Shown here in pieces: positions 53,607-63,523 of a stretch of DNA of 64,000 bases (the stretch's first letter is position 1; each line of letters opens with the position of its first letter). Source of the DNA: Rhynchopus sp. YZ270_cl-10 (taxonomy: Eukaryota; Euglenozoa; Diplonemea; Diplonemida; Diplonemidae); the NCBI GenBank assembly GCA_964035575.1, contig OZ037888.1, positions 558,001 through 622,000 of the forward strand, written 5' to 3'. Below the pieces are notes generated by a model that had not been told where the DNA came from, ran no database searches, and worked only from the letters and a program-made list of their open reading frames with translations. Position numbers and translations under genes: made by a program.

Positions 53607-54877
53607 TTAGTTTCCCTTATTTTTTTTTTTGGTTTGTGATCAGTGTTTCCGCGCTCCTTCATTGGGTACGATTTTTGATGAAGAATCGTGATTTTGTACA
53701 TAAAAGGTAAATACGTCCCGAGCCCGGCGCGCTACGCGCGCCGGAAGTTAACGCAAGTTCAGGGCCTCCGGCGGAGAAACTAGAGTTCTGGCCCAAAACA
53801 CGCGTCCCAGCGCAGTCCCTGAGATTTCCAAAAAATAAAATAAAAAAGCGCGGTCGAGCCCGACCCGGAATGAGAGAATTCCTCGGGTATCCAACTGAGG
53901 AGTTCAACTTCATTGATATTTGCACCAGACACACGAATTATCAGTAACCTCAGTACGTGTACAAAAAGAAACGGTGGTCATAGCATCAAGGCTCCTGGCG
54001 AAGCCACGGTACGCAACATTTCAAAAAATTGCGCTTAAAATTGCACATTTTTACAGCCAAACTATGTCATGGGAAGGTGGGTTGCAAACTTGCGCCGCAG
54101 GCGCACGGTACGCTACTTTTTTCCTTTCGCCATGCTGTATATTTCCTTTTCGTTCGGCGTTTGATCAATTGAGTCGCGTTCTGGCTGTGACGGGGTCACT
54201 TTGTTCATGAGGCCAGTTCTGGTCACTCTCAGAGGCTTATGTGGGGGAATTTTTTTTTTCCCGGGAATTTTTTTTATTTTTATTTTTTTCCAATGAAGAA
54301 TTCTTCACTGGAAAAAAAATTTTTTTCGGGATTTTTTTTTTTTTCGAAGAATTCTTCATCGGATTCTTCAGCGCGGAAAGTCTGTTTGTGATCCCGTCTG
54401 TGAGGAAATATGTTGTGTATTAAAGCAAGGATCAGCCGTGGTCAAGGTGCAATCATATTTTACAGATTGGAGTCTGCACACGAGACACATCCTTGTTTTC
54501 AAGTTCTATTTGTTACTTTTTTTTTCACCAAAAAACCACCCAAAAGTTTGTTGATCTTCTTCTGTTTTTTTACCCCTTTTCACTTTTCACATGTTGTTGC
54601 TTGTTTTCTCCCATTTGTGCGACGTGTGATTTTCCTTTTTTCTTGCCTTGGGTGTTGGCCCTCTGTCCCTTCTTTTCTTTTACGCCCCTTCAACAAACCC
54701 AAAAAAAAAAGTTTTATTTTCACTGCTGTTTCCTTTACGATGTTTACTGACATAGAGCGGAAGTTGTGTTGGGTATTTGTCGTGGTTTGTTTTGATTTGA
54801 AGTAGCAATATTGCTATTATATTGGCTGCGGTTCAACGAAGTAAACGCGCGGTTTTCTCCCATTATTTCTGACTGCT

Positions 54878-54915
54878 GACTGAGCGAGAGGCTTAGGATC
54901 ATCTTATAGACTTTG
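54878..54915 (+). repeat. Dispersed hairpin F1, copy
   Basis: TGACTGAGCGAGAGGCTTAG then GATCATCTTATAGAC. Shorter stem, same tail. Confidence 0.65.
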
Positions 54916-54963
54916 TATTCTTTTTTGTGATCAAATTCCCTTCCACATGAGTGTCCTGAGTTG

Positions 54964-55060
54964 CTTACAGTTTCCCTGTCAGCAGCTCCCCTGGTGCAAA
55001 CACTCAGGTGTTCGATAACCCTCCACGGAGTGTCGGTGCCTGCGTCCCAGAGGCGTTTTG
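54964..55060 (+). repeat. Dispersed repeat F5, copy 1
   Basis: GTGCAAACACTCAGG, GTTCGATAACCCTCC, GGAGTGTCGGTGCCTGCGTC, CCAGAGGCGTTTTGCG. ACACTC pairs with GAGTGT and GCAAA with TTTGC. The second copy is at 58112 in an intron. Confidence 0.7.
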
Positions 55061-56687
55061 CGCTAAGTCCACTTTCGTTTGTTTTGAACGAACCATGGCG
55101 ATCAGTGGGTGGGAGAAGGGGTGGGTATGTATTTGAGAGTTGAGTATGCGATGTGACGAAACAAAGGCCGTAGGCTTGGAGGGGAGGGGAAATTTCTGCA
55201 AGGAGGGGGAAAGCGAACGCAAAGCTTGAGAGCGTGCTCTAATGGGTTGGTCTTGTGTGACATTTGTCTTGCGGATCGAATTTGATGTGACCCTTCTATG
55301 GGGAGGTGGTCTCCGTTGGAAGGGTGTATGTGTAATGCGCCCTTCTTTTTTTTTCGGAATGCTTGCTTGAGATGCCCTCTCCCTTTCTCTACCCAATCTG
55401 TGTAGAGGGCCCTGTATGCCTGCCCAGCAGCCCCGGCACTGTGCCTTTCATTGCACCTGTCGCCATTCGATTCAATGCGAATTAGATGGTGGGGCTGCTG
55501 CTGCGGATGACTCTACGGGGGGATGCATGGTGGTGAGATTTGCTTCTTGAGGAGGGATGTGTCGGGGGGGTAGCTGATCTGCTCCGTTGGTTCCTGGTGG
55601 AACGTGGTAGGGGGTGTATTGGGGCTGTGCAGCAAGCAGATGACGAGGAGGTTATCAAAATGGGGGTGGGAGGGTGCGGTACAGGGAAGACCTGAGGGAG
55701 GTTCTCATATTGAGCTGGCCAGTGCGGCGTACATTGGCACGGAGTGGAGCAATATAGCGTTCAGGTCTCTGTGAGAGTCAGTTCTGTGGAGAGTCTCTGT
55801 GCGGAATTATTTGCCTATTGTTGTGCTGTTTGGAGGGGTGCATTTGGGTGATCGTTGCTACAATGTACTAGAATCTCGTGGGTTTTAGTGAAATTGTAGT
55901 TTGTCGTGCAACGGTTGCCTGGGGAGGGTAGGGGGGAGAGGAGAGGTTTGATGTTGTGTTGTGAAGGGGGAGGGGGGGTCGTTGCTGTGTGTTTCTGTGA
56001 TTATGGCTGACGTTCTGGTGCGCAGGTTTGGCTAAGGTGCCACGGTTTTTCGTGATGGCGTAATGTCATAGCGGCTGTGGGTCAAAACATCTTACATCAA
56101 GACCACTCTACCAACGATGGTAATGGCACCCTGTGAGTAGGTTCCTTCATTGGTGCCGAAAGCGTCTGTGTGTAGAGGGGTAAGGGAAGGGGTAGGGAAC
56201 GTGGAGCATGTGGTGGAGCAGAGTGGGGGGGAGAGAGCCTAGAACAGAGCAGAGTGCATCGGAACGTTGGTGTTGCTGTTGATGTGATACTGCGAGGTGG
56301 TGGTCCAGGTCATGGCCGTCTCTGCGGATGTGTTCTGCACGGACATGTGCTACGTGCCGTTTTTCAGCTTGGTTTCTCTGCTCTCAGTTAACCCTGTGGG
56401 ACGGAATGGCCACAACGCTGTGAGGTTTCGCCTATTGTGGTGATACTGTTCTATGGGTTGGGGCTTTTTTAAAAAGGATTTCAGCGGTGCTTTTGTGCGA
56501 AGGGGAACGGGATGCCACGACGGGGTTGGGTTGGGTGCGGGAGAGGGGTCGCAGAAGCAGCCTCTCGACGTACCTGAAAATATGACCAAAACTTCGCGCA
56601 AGCGTAGTTTCTGTGTCGCTTTTCAGCAGTCGACGCGGTTCTGCCTACCCAAGCGTGGGTCTTTTCAGCTGAATGCTGTACGATAAC

Positions 56688-56735
56688 GTGACTAAGTATG
56701 CGAGGCTTAGGATCATCTTATCAACCTTTCTTTCG
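56688..56735 (+). repeat. Dispersed hairpin F1, copy
   Basis: CGTGACTAAGTATGCGAGGC then TTAGGATCATCTTATCAACC. Confidence 0.65.
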
Positions 56736-57004
56736 TCTCGGCTGTGTGCCTTGACCACTTTGGGCCATGTCTTCTGATACTCTGTAGCACCTTCACGTTC
56801 ACGTGATGGAGCAGCTTGGATTGGAACGACGGCCATTCGCGAGGGTGAAACTTAAGGGATTTGACGGAATGCATACCGGCTTGCCATGCAAGCACGTTCC
56901 GGCAAGACAACAATACCATCTTACCCACCCTCTTCAATGGGTGTGCACAGCACGGTACTTTCTGTCTCTCAAACCCTTCTTTTTATGAATGAACAGCGAA
57001 CAGC

Positions 57005-57206
57005 AGAGAGGGAGCCTGATAAACGGCTAAGGATGGCAGCAAGGCACGCAAAATTGCCCAATAGCAACACTGCTGAAGCAGGCGAAGAGAAATTTTGTAA
57101 CGTCTTGGCACTACGTTACGTTATGGAGCATGCTATCTAAACCTATCAATGAGTATCGATTGGATCCACAAGTCTGTTACCAGCACCCACGGTAATTCCA
57201 GCACCT
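57005..57206 (+). rRNA. Degenerate 18S rRNA fragment (530-loop region)
   Basis: Three conserved 18S blocks appear in the right order and spacing: GAGAGGGAGCCTGATAAACG (57006), GGCAGCAAGGCACGCAAAAT then TGCCCAAT (about 57036), and CAAGTCTGTTACCAGCACCC then ACGGTAATTCCAGCACC (about 57170-57206). Between them AAACCTATCAATGAG and ATTGGA parallel the usual lead-in. Distance from CCCAAT to CCAGC is about 120 nt, as in a true gene. Several near-universal bases are changed (GTGCC to GTTACC, CCGCGG to CCACGG), and no similarity extends beyond either side, so this is a decayed fragment rather than a functional gene. 'CCAGCACCC' is the euglenozoan form. Confidence 0.65.
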
Positions 57207-57504
57207 ACCTGCATGCAGCGCACCCCCCTGCTCTACGGCACCAACTGAAGCTTCCCCATTCGGTTCAAACCCTCAGAGGTTCGATGTCTGCATCCACTCT
57301 CTCACGACAAAAACCCCCTTTTTTTTGTCTCATTTACTCATATCCTGACGTCAAATCCCGGCCGTAGTATTGCGTCTCTATCCCCCCTCCCCCCTACACC
57401 CCCACCAGGAGTGTTGCTTGCCTCTCCCACACACAAAAAAAGAAACACAGCCGAGTGGGCCGTGTGTGTTTCCCGCAGAGAGGAGAAGAACAAGACGTCG
57501 CACG

Positions 57505-60500
57505 ATGGGCTCATGCGGTAGCCAGCCGGCAAAGGCGCCCGCGAAGACGTCCCAGCAGGGCCCCCCTAAGGCCCCCGCAACCACCACTGCCGCACGAACC
57601 CCACCGGCACCAGCACCCCCGGTGCAGAAGGAGGAGGCGCCTCCCGTAGAACCCGTGGAAGCAGCTCCCGAGCCAGAGGTATTGTGTTGTTTTGATTGAA
57701 ACCTCTGTGAAGTCCTAGCTTTTAAGGATGTGAAGGAAAAACAATCGTGGTTGCTATCCACAGATAGTAGTCTGTAAACAAAAGGCTATCTCTGTTAGAA
57801 GTCCTTGGTGAAGCAGAGAGAGAGAGAGGCGTGGGTTCACCTTGTAAACCTTTGATGCTACCTGTGGTCTTTGATTGCTTGCTTCAAGGGTAGTCCTGTA
57901 GGGGGGGCATGTGAACGGAGGTGACACCATTCTGGATTAGTATTCTCTGTTCTCTGGGATTCCGATAAGAGTGTTATCCCTGGAGTGTTCTGGTTGTGGT
58001 TAGTGTCCTCGGGTTTGCAGGTTTGCGGGTCTGCAGGACACGTGATTTTCTTGAGTCTTTAAATCATGTTATCACCCCTTCCCAATCAGGATGGGGAAAT
58101 GACTGTGTGCCTGCTTACATTAGATGCTCCCAAGTACAATACTCGGGGGTTCGATAACCTGAGGAGTGTCAGTGCCTGCGTCCCAGAGGCGTTTTGCACT
58201 GTAAACTTCAATTTTTTTTGATATTGTTATCGTCAACAAAAAAACCCATTTTTTTTATCCCTACAGCGCAATGTGATGGAGGAGGAGTTCAAGGCGCCGT
58301 TGGACATCAAGCCGTGGATCGCGAGGCAGGCCACGCTCGAACTGGAGATGCAGGTGAAGCTGCTTGAGGAAGAGAAGCGGATGCAGAACGTCAGGATAAC
58401 AAAACTGATGAAGGCCATGCAGGAGAAGCAGGAACAAAGCAACCACGAGCGTGAGAACGCGAGAGACGTGGTATGGAAGCACACCCGTCCCCCTCTCAGA
58501 GATCTTTATCCATTAGATGTAAACCCCACGAAATGGATGTAGGACTGCATGGTTGGGGATCCACCCCCCGGTACATCTGTTCACGAGCGGGTTGTATTTC
58601 AAATCAACTTGGAGCCATTGTAGTGTGACTTCTGTCTTCTACTCTTCTTATCTGTGAGCGAGCATTGTTGCTGGCCAAAAAAAAAAACATCTGCACAAGA
58701 GAGCTTGATCATCTCCGCTCATCGTTAGTGTAAATACAACACTGTACTCTTTGACAGTGATTTGCCTCTAGTTAACGACCAAAAATGAAAAAAAAATAAT
58801 ATAGTGGAGGTCATCCTCGGGTGGCTACACTAATACAACCAAGTTTTCAATATAACAAAGCTGACAAAAAGGAGTTCGTATCTGTACACCCCTTCCTCTT
58901 CTAACTTACAAAGTACTACAGTGAAATACAATACAAAACAGAGTAGCAAAAAATAAAAACAAAAACAAACAAACACCCCCTCCTCCTCCACAGAAGAAGT
59001 TCTCAACAGCAGAGCGCGAGAAGATGATGGAAGTGTTCACCAGGTTCGACACCGACAGCAGCGGGGCAATAGATAAGCACGAGTTTGTGGTATGCCCCCC
59101 AGGGTACCCCCTAGCACGATAACTGTTACGAATGGCTCGACATTCGACATTGTGATTACGTACATAATTACCCATCTTTAATGATGCGACAACCCCTCGA
59201 GGGTTTTTCCATTCCGCCAACCAGTCAAAAGCGTTGCGTTGCGTTCAACTTCTCTTTTTTTTTTTTGTGTGTGACTGAGTGTGGGGATGCGTTCAAGAAT
59301 TAAACTCTTCCCCCCCAAACCCCCTTTCGTCTTTGTTTTTCTTTATCCAAACGGCAAGTGGATGCGTAATAATTTCCACTCATTTCTCCTGCATAGAAAC
59401 TATCGTGGTAATTTTGTTGGGGCAATAGATGTTGCATCTGATGTCAGACTTCCAAACAATTTACTACATTTCTGCCCATATGCATTCACTCATTACCCCC
59501 CGTCATTAACACCCCCCTTCCCCTCAGGAAATGGTGCACGAGCTGGGTGTCACGCTCTCACCGCAAGATGCGGAGGAGGCGATAAAGTTCATTGGTGGTG
59601 GAAAAACTGACATTGTGGACTTCGAGTCGTTCGCAAGCTGGTATGTCTGTGATGGATGCCTCTGTAACAATATCACAACTAAACTGTGTTTGGGAAATAT
59701 TTGGACCAGAAACTGGACCGCATTTTTGGTACTTTTTCAATTTTTTGGGGGCCATCTGGTACTACGATCCAAACAGGAATTAATATAAGTATAGTGGAGT
59801 TCATCCTCGGGTGTCTACACTAATACAACCAAGTTTTCAAGAGAAAAAAAAGGCGTTCTTCTTCTTCTTAAACGTAGAGGTGTGGGTTGCATCTTTCAAA
59901 CTAAAATAAAAAATGCTTTCTTTGGTGTGGCGTACCAAAAGAGGCATCCATTTCGAAAAAAAAACATCATATTTATGTACCAAGGGTACACTGTTCACAG
60001 AGAGGGTGTGTTGTATTTCAAACTTTGTTTTTGGGAAAGTCTGCATTTAGTAATCTGCCACTAACTGATTTCATACATTCCCCCCCCCCCTAGGTGGGGG
60101 CAAAACCTTCAGGACGGGTGAGGCATTTTGACTTTTTTGGACTTCCGCGCAAAGTACCCACAAACCACCCCTCATACCCACCCAGAAATGGGTCAGAAAC
60201 ACCCTGTGACCCGAAAATCCATGCTAAGGGCGACTCAGAATATGAAAAAATGCAAAAAAATAGTGAAAAAGTGGCCTTTTGACGGTTTTGGCCATGTTGG
60301 GTAAAATGGCCATTTTTGGACAAAAAAATCAAAAAAACAGCAAAATTTCGACGTCATGACAGCTGCTTGGGCACAAACCTACCCCAGGGAGGTCCTGTGA
60401 GTCCATTCCGACCTGTTTTGGACACTTTAGGTACTTTTTTTGGCCGTTTTTTGGTGTTTTTAGGTCAAAAAATACCCTGGACTTTACCCTGGACGTCCCT

Positions 60501-63500
60501 GGGCCGCGACTTGCGCCCTGCTTTTGGACCCACTCTGGGCCAAAAAATGGGTGAAAACCCCCGAAAAAGCACTCCGGGAACCCAGATAGTTCCAAATATC
60601 CACCAGAAACCCACCCAAACACCTCAAAAACATGCCAGAAAAATATTTTCAAAAACACACTTTTTTCAAAAAGTTCATCTGGGCAGGTTCCATAATGACT
60701 TATTTGAAAAAGTGTGTTTTTAAAAATATTTTTCTGGCATGTTTTTGAGGTGTTTGGGTGGGTTTCTGGTGGATATTTGGAACTATCTGGGTTCCCGGAG
60801 TGCTTTTTCGGGGGTTTTCACCCATTTTTTGGCCCAGAGTGGGTCCAAAAGCAGGGCGCAAGTCGCGGCCCAGGGACGTCCAGGGTAAAGTCCAGGGTAT
60901 TTTTTGACCTAAAAACACCAAAAAACGGCCAAAAAAAGTACCTAAAGTGTCCAAAACAGGTCGGAATGGACTCACAGGACCTCCCTGGGGTAGGTTTGTG
61001 CCCAAGCAGCTGTCATGACGTCGAAATTTTGCTGTTTTTTTGATTTTTTTGTCCAAAAATGGCCATTTTACCCAACATGGCCAAAACCGTCAAAAGGCCA
61101 CTTTTTCACTATTTTTTTGCATTTTTTCATATTCTGAGTCGCCCTTAGCATGGATTTTCGGGTCACAGGGTGTTTCTGACCCATTTCTGGGTGGGTATGA
61201 GGGGTGGTTTGTACGTACTTTGCGCGGAAGTCCAAAAAAGTCAAAATGCCTCAAAAAAATAGGGGTTTTGCCCCCACCTACCCCCCCCCCCCCCCCTCCT
61301 CCTCCCCTTCAGGTGGAACAGTGACAACACCCAAAGAGGGAAGAAGGGTGTCGCGCTTGCGTTGGCGCGATCGAAGCTCCGCTCTCTGGCAGTTGCATCT
61401 GGAAAGGGCGCAGCGGAAAGGGTATGTTCCATAGCGCGATCCGTCCATAGCAATATAAGACCGTCGCCTACCTGCATGAAGCGCTTTGCACTTCGCAGCG
61501 TTCCCCCAACTACCCCCCCTTTTTTTTTTGCTGGGCGAAAGCGATTTTGTGTTCAAAGAGTTGCGTACAAAATTCGTTACCAAACTTTCGCCTTTTACAT
61601 GGATTACAAAAGATCTTAATTAAGATATGAGCGAAAAACACCGTTTTTTTAAGATCTTAGTGTTTTCTTAAAATTAAGTAAGATCTTAGTGTTTTGTGTT
61701 GAACATCTTAGTTTTTTTTTGTTAAGATCTTAGTTTCCACCAAAAAAAACTAAGATCTTAAAAACAAAACTAAGATCTTAAAAATAAAGTGGCTACGATC
61801 TTAGAAAAAAAACTAAGATCTTAGTTTTTTGGTGTTTTTTTCCACTAAGATCTTAGTGGAAAAAAAAAACTAAGAAGATATCAAAACCCCGCTCAAAAAA
61901 AATTTCCCCTTACAGTAAGTTACTAAGATCTTTTGTTTTCCATGCTTTTATTTTTAAGAATATGTACACAAAGGAACATACAAGGAGGTTGTTTAGCGCT
62001 ACTCGAAAAAACATTTTTTTGCACCTCAAAAAAAAGTGCAATGTAGAAACATCATGTCTTTGTTGTGTCCAAATTTCAATAAAACCTACGGTTCTTTCAT
62101 TTGACACACCCCACAGCTTGAACGCGACCACGCGAGTGTAAAGGGTGGTGTGGGTGTGCCTGTGGACACTGACATAACAGTGCACCTTGGATCCATGGAG
62201 GTGCCACGCACACACGTGAAGGTCTCGATGTCGAACTACTCTGAGGCTGAGTTCGTCAAGATCGCAGACACGCGCTTCAGCGAGGTGGAGCGGCCGACGT
62301 TGGAGAACCCTGAGATTTTTGATAAGGAGAGCGTGCAGGCAAACCAGGGGCCGATTCTGTTTTCGGAGTTCACGATTGATCTGCAGCGTCCGTGCCCTAA
62401 TGAGGAGCAGGAGAAGAAGTTTTTGCGCAACCTTGAGAAGTCGCTAGCGAACCTCTGCACGATGGTCAGCAACGAGATTGCCCCGGGGTGGCTGTGGGGA
62501 TCTGTGGACTGTTCGGACCTGCCTGCAGTGACAATCAAGCTGGCGCTTGCCTACGCAAGCGCGGAGAAGAAAATCGTTACCGCACTTTCTGGCAGCCCTG
62601 ACCCTGACACAGACGATCTCGAAAAGCTCATCTCCCAGCTCGAATTCGAGCTCAACCTTGGCATCAACCTTGATGAATTCCTTCGCTCCATGCTTGAGCA
62701 GAGCATTGCCGCAATACACATTGCTGATGAAGGGCTTCAGGCAAAGCTAAAGGGACGCCTTGCGCCGGCGGGGCTTGCTGCTATTGTGCCGATCCTGAAT
62801 GGATCGCTCTTTTCCGTCGGGGGAAGCGGAAGAAAAGTGTCGCAAGACAAAAAGCTGTTTGAGATGTTGATGACGAACATTCAAGGTCTCGAGACTGATA
62901 TTCACCTTGGCAACCCTCTGCAGATTTTAGATGAAGCGAGCGACCAATTTGTCGAGAAACTACGCGAAGCCGTGCCTGAGGAGCGCCGTGTACCTGGCTT
63001 TGACGAGGAGTTGCAGACACTTCGCATGGCCCTCGTGTTCCTCTCGACCCTCATTGTGGAAAAGCGTATCACCATCTCCAACACACCCCTCAACGAACTG
63101 CTCACATCTCTCGTCAACATGGACAGTGCAAAGGCTGAGAGTCTCGGCTGGGACAGCAACGACATGTCTCCTGTTGACGTGCTCTATAGCATGGCCACCT
63201 TCATCAAGGAGGTCAAGAGTGTCAACATCTGGACAAAATATCAGATGGTATCCATGGATGCAGATGGTCTGGCTCTTTTCGCACTTCTTCCGTGCAATAA
63301 GGCAGAGATTGCGCATTATATGACAAAACGTCGTGTCAGCAGAAAGCTCCAGAGCGACTTTGCATCTGTGCAGTACGCAAAATTCCCTATTCTCAAAGGG
63401 GAAATCGACTTCGCCGAGGCCACCCACGCCACCCGTTTCATCTGGGAGTCTCTTGAATCGGTGCTCGATGCAGTGTCCGAGCTTGAAGGAGAACAACTCC

Positions 63501-63523
63501 GGATCCAAACCCCAGGAGGATAA
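57505..63523 (+). CDS. EF-hand protein with acylation signal, six exons (700 aa)
   Basis: Exons 57505-57678, 58267-58470, 58994-59089, 59528-59640, 61313-61421 and 62117-63523; all junctions are GT-AG and in phase (total 2,103 nt). The N-terminus MGSCGS is a strong myristoylation/palmitoylation signal, followed by a Pro/Ala-rich linker. Exon 2 is a coiled coil (LELEMQVKLLEEEKRMQN). Exon 3 has a canonical EF-hand loop, D145-T-D-S-S-G-A-I-D-K-H-E156. Exon 4 continues with a second, degenerate EF-hand (GGGKTDIVDFESF). Exon 6 codes ~470 residues of unrecognised, mostly helical protein (LANLCTMVSNEIAPGWLWGS; FDEELQTLRMALVFLSTLIV). Probably a membrane-tethered calcium sensor. Intron 4 holds foldback A2; introns 1, 2 and 4 hold F-family hairpins; intron 5 holds an AAGATCTT array. 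The acceptor CCCGCAG at 57478 precedes the start. Confidence 0.85.
57729..57777 (+). repeat. Dispersed repeat F4, copy 3 (intron 1)
   Basis: TGTGAAGGAAAAACAATCGT then GGTTGCTATCCACAGATAGT and AGTCTGTAAA. CTATC pairs with GATAG. Confidence 0.7.
57808..57855 (+). repeat. Dispersed hairpin F1, copy (intron 1)
   Basis: GGTGAAGCAGAGAGAGAGAG then GCGTGGGTTCACCTTGTAAA. Stem weak; tail TTCACCTTGTAAAC kept. Confidence 0.55.
58112..58212 (+). repeat. Dispersed repeat F5, copy 2 (intron 1)
   Basis: AGTACAATACTCGGGGGTTC, GATAACCTGAGGAGTGTC, AGTGCCTGCGTCCCAGAGGC, GTTTTGCACT. Outer arms of the same design as 54964 with different bases. Confidence 0.7.
58515..58608 (+). repeat. Dispersed repeat F3, copy (intron 2)
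   Basis: CCACGAAATGGATGTAG, GCATGGTTGGGGATCCACCC, GTTCACGAGCGGGTTGTATT, TCAAATCAACTT. The best match to 33291. Confidence 0.75.
58801..58850 (+). repeat. Dispersed hairpin F2, copy 4 (intron 2)
   Basis: ATAGTGGAGGTCATCCTCGG then GTGGCTACACTAATACAACC and AAGTTTTCAA. Confidence 0.8.
59791..59840 (+). repeat. Dispersed hairpin F2, copy 5 (intron 4)
   Basis: ATAGTGGAGTTCATCCTCGG then GTGTCTACACTAATACAACC; identical in its core to 35390. Confidence 0.8.
59975..60025 (+). repeat. Dispersed repeat F3, 3' part (intron 4)
   Basis: ATGTACCAAGGGTACACTGT then TCACAGAGAGGGTGTG and TTGTATTTCAAAC. Confidence 0.65.
60091..61280 (+). mobile_element. Foldback element A, copy A2 (1,190 bp) inside intron 4
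   Basis: Same length and outer ends as A1 (left CCTTCAGGACGGG, right AAAAAATAGGGG), but the central spacer reads TTCATCTGGGCAGGTTCC, the inverse of A1. TA at each end is flanked by C-runs (11 left, 16 right). The right C-run and following CTCCTCCTCCCCTTCAG form the pyrimidine tract of the splice acceptor at 61312, so the element sits about 30 nt from an exon. Confidence 0.92.
61611..61930. repeat. AAGATCTT palindromic array in intron 5
   Basis: About a dozen TAAGATCTTA / AAGATCTTAG units separated by A- or T-rich spacers, in both orientations, so it can form several alternative hairpins. Lies between exons 5 and 6 of the EF-hand gene. Noncoding. Confidence 0.8.

Larger units (their letters stand above)
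53609..57004. other. Intergenic stretch of 3.4 kb
   Basis: No credible gene. At 53725-53745 a GC palindrome (GGCGCGCTACGCGCGCC); at 54009 and 54108 'CACGGTACGC' repeats. 54240-54370 is a run of GAATTTTTTTT/GAATTCTTC units. 54500-54800 is T-rich. 55400-56700 is G/T-rich and featureless. F1 copies are at 54878 and 56688, F5 at 54964. Confidence 0.5.

Noticed and set aside
54964-55060. tRNA gene suggested by GTTCGATAACC
   Set aside because: No acceptor stem, D-arm or anticodon arm can be fitted; a second copy shows it is a dispersed repeat.
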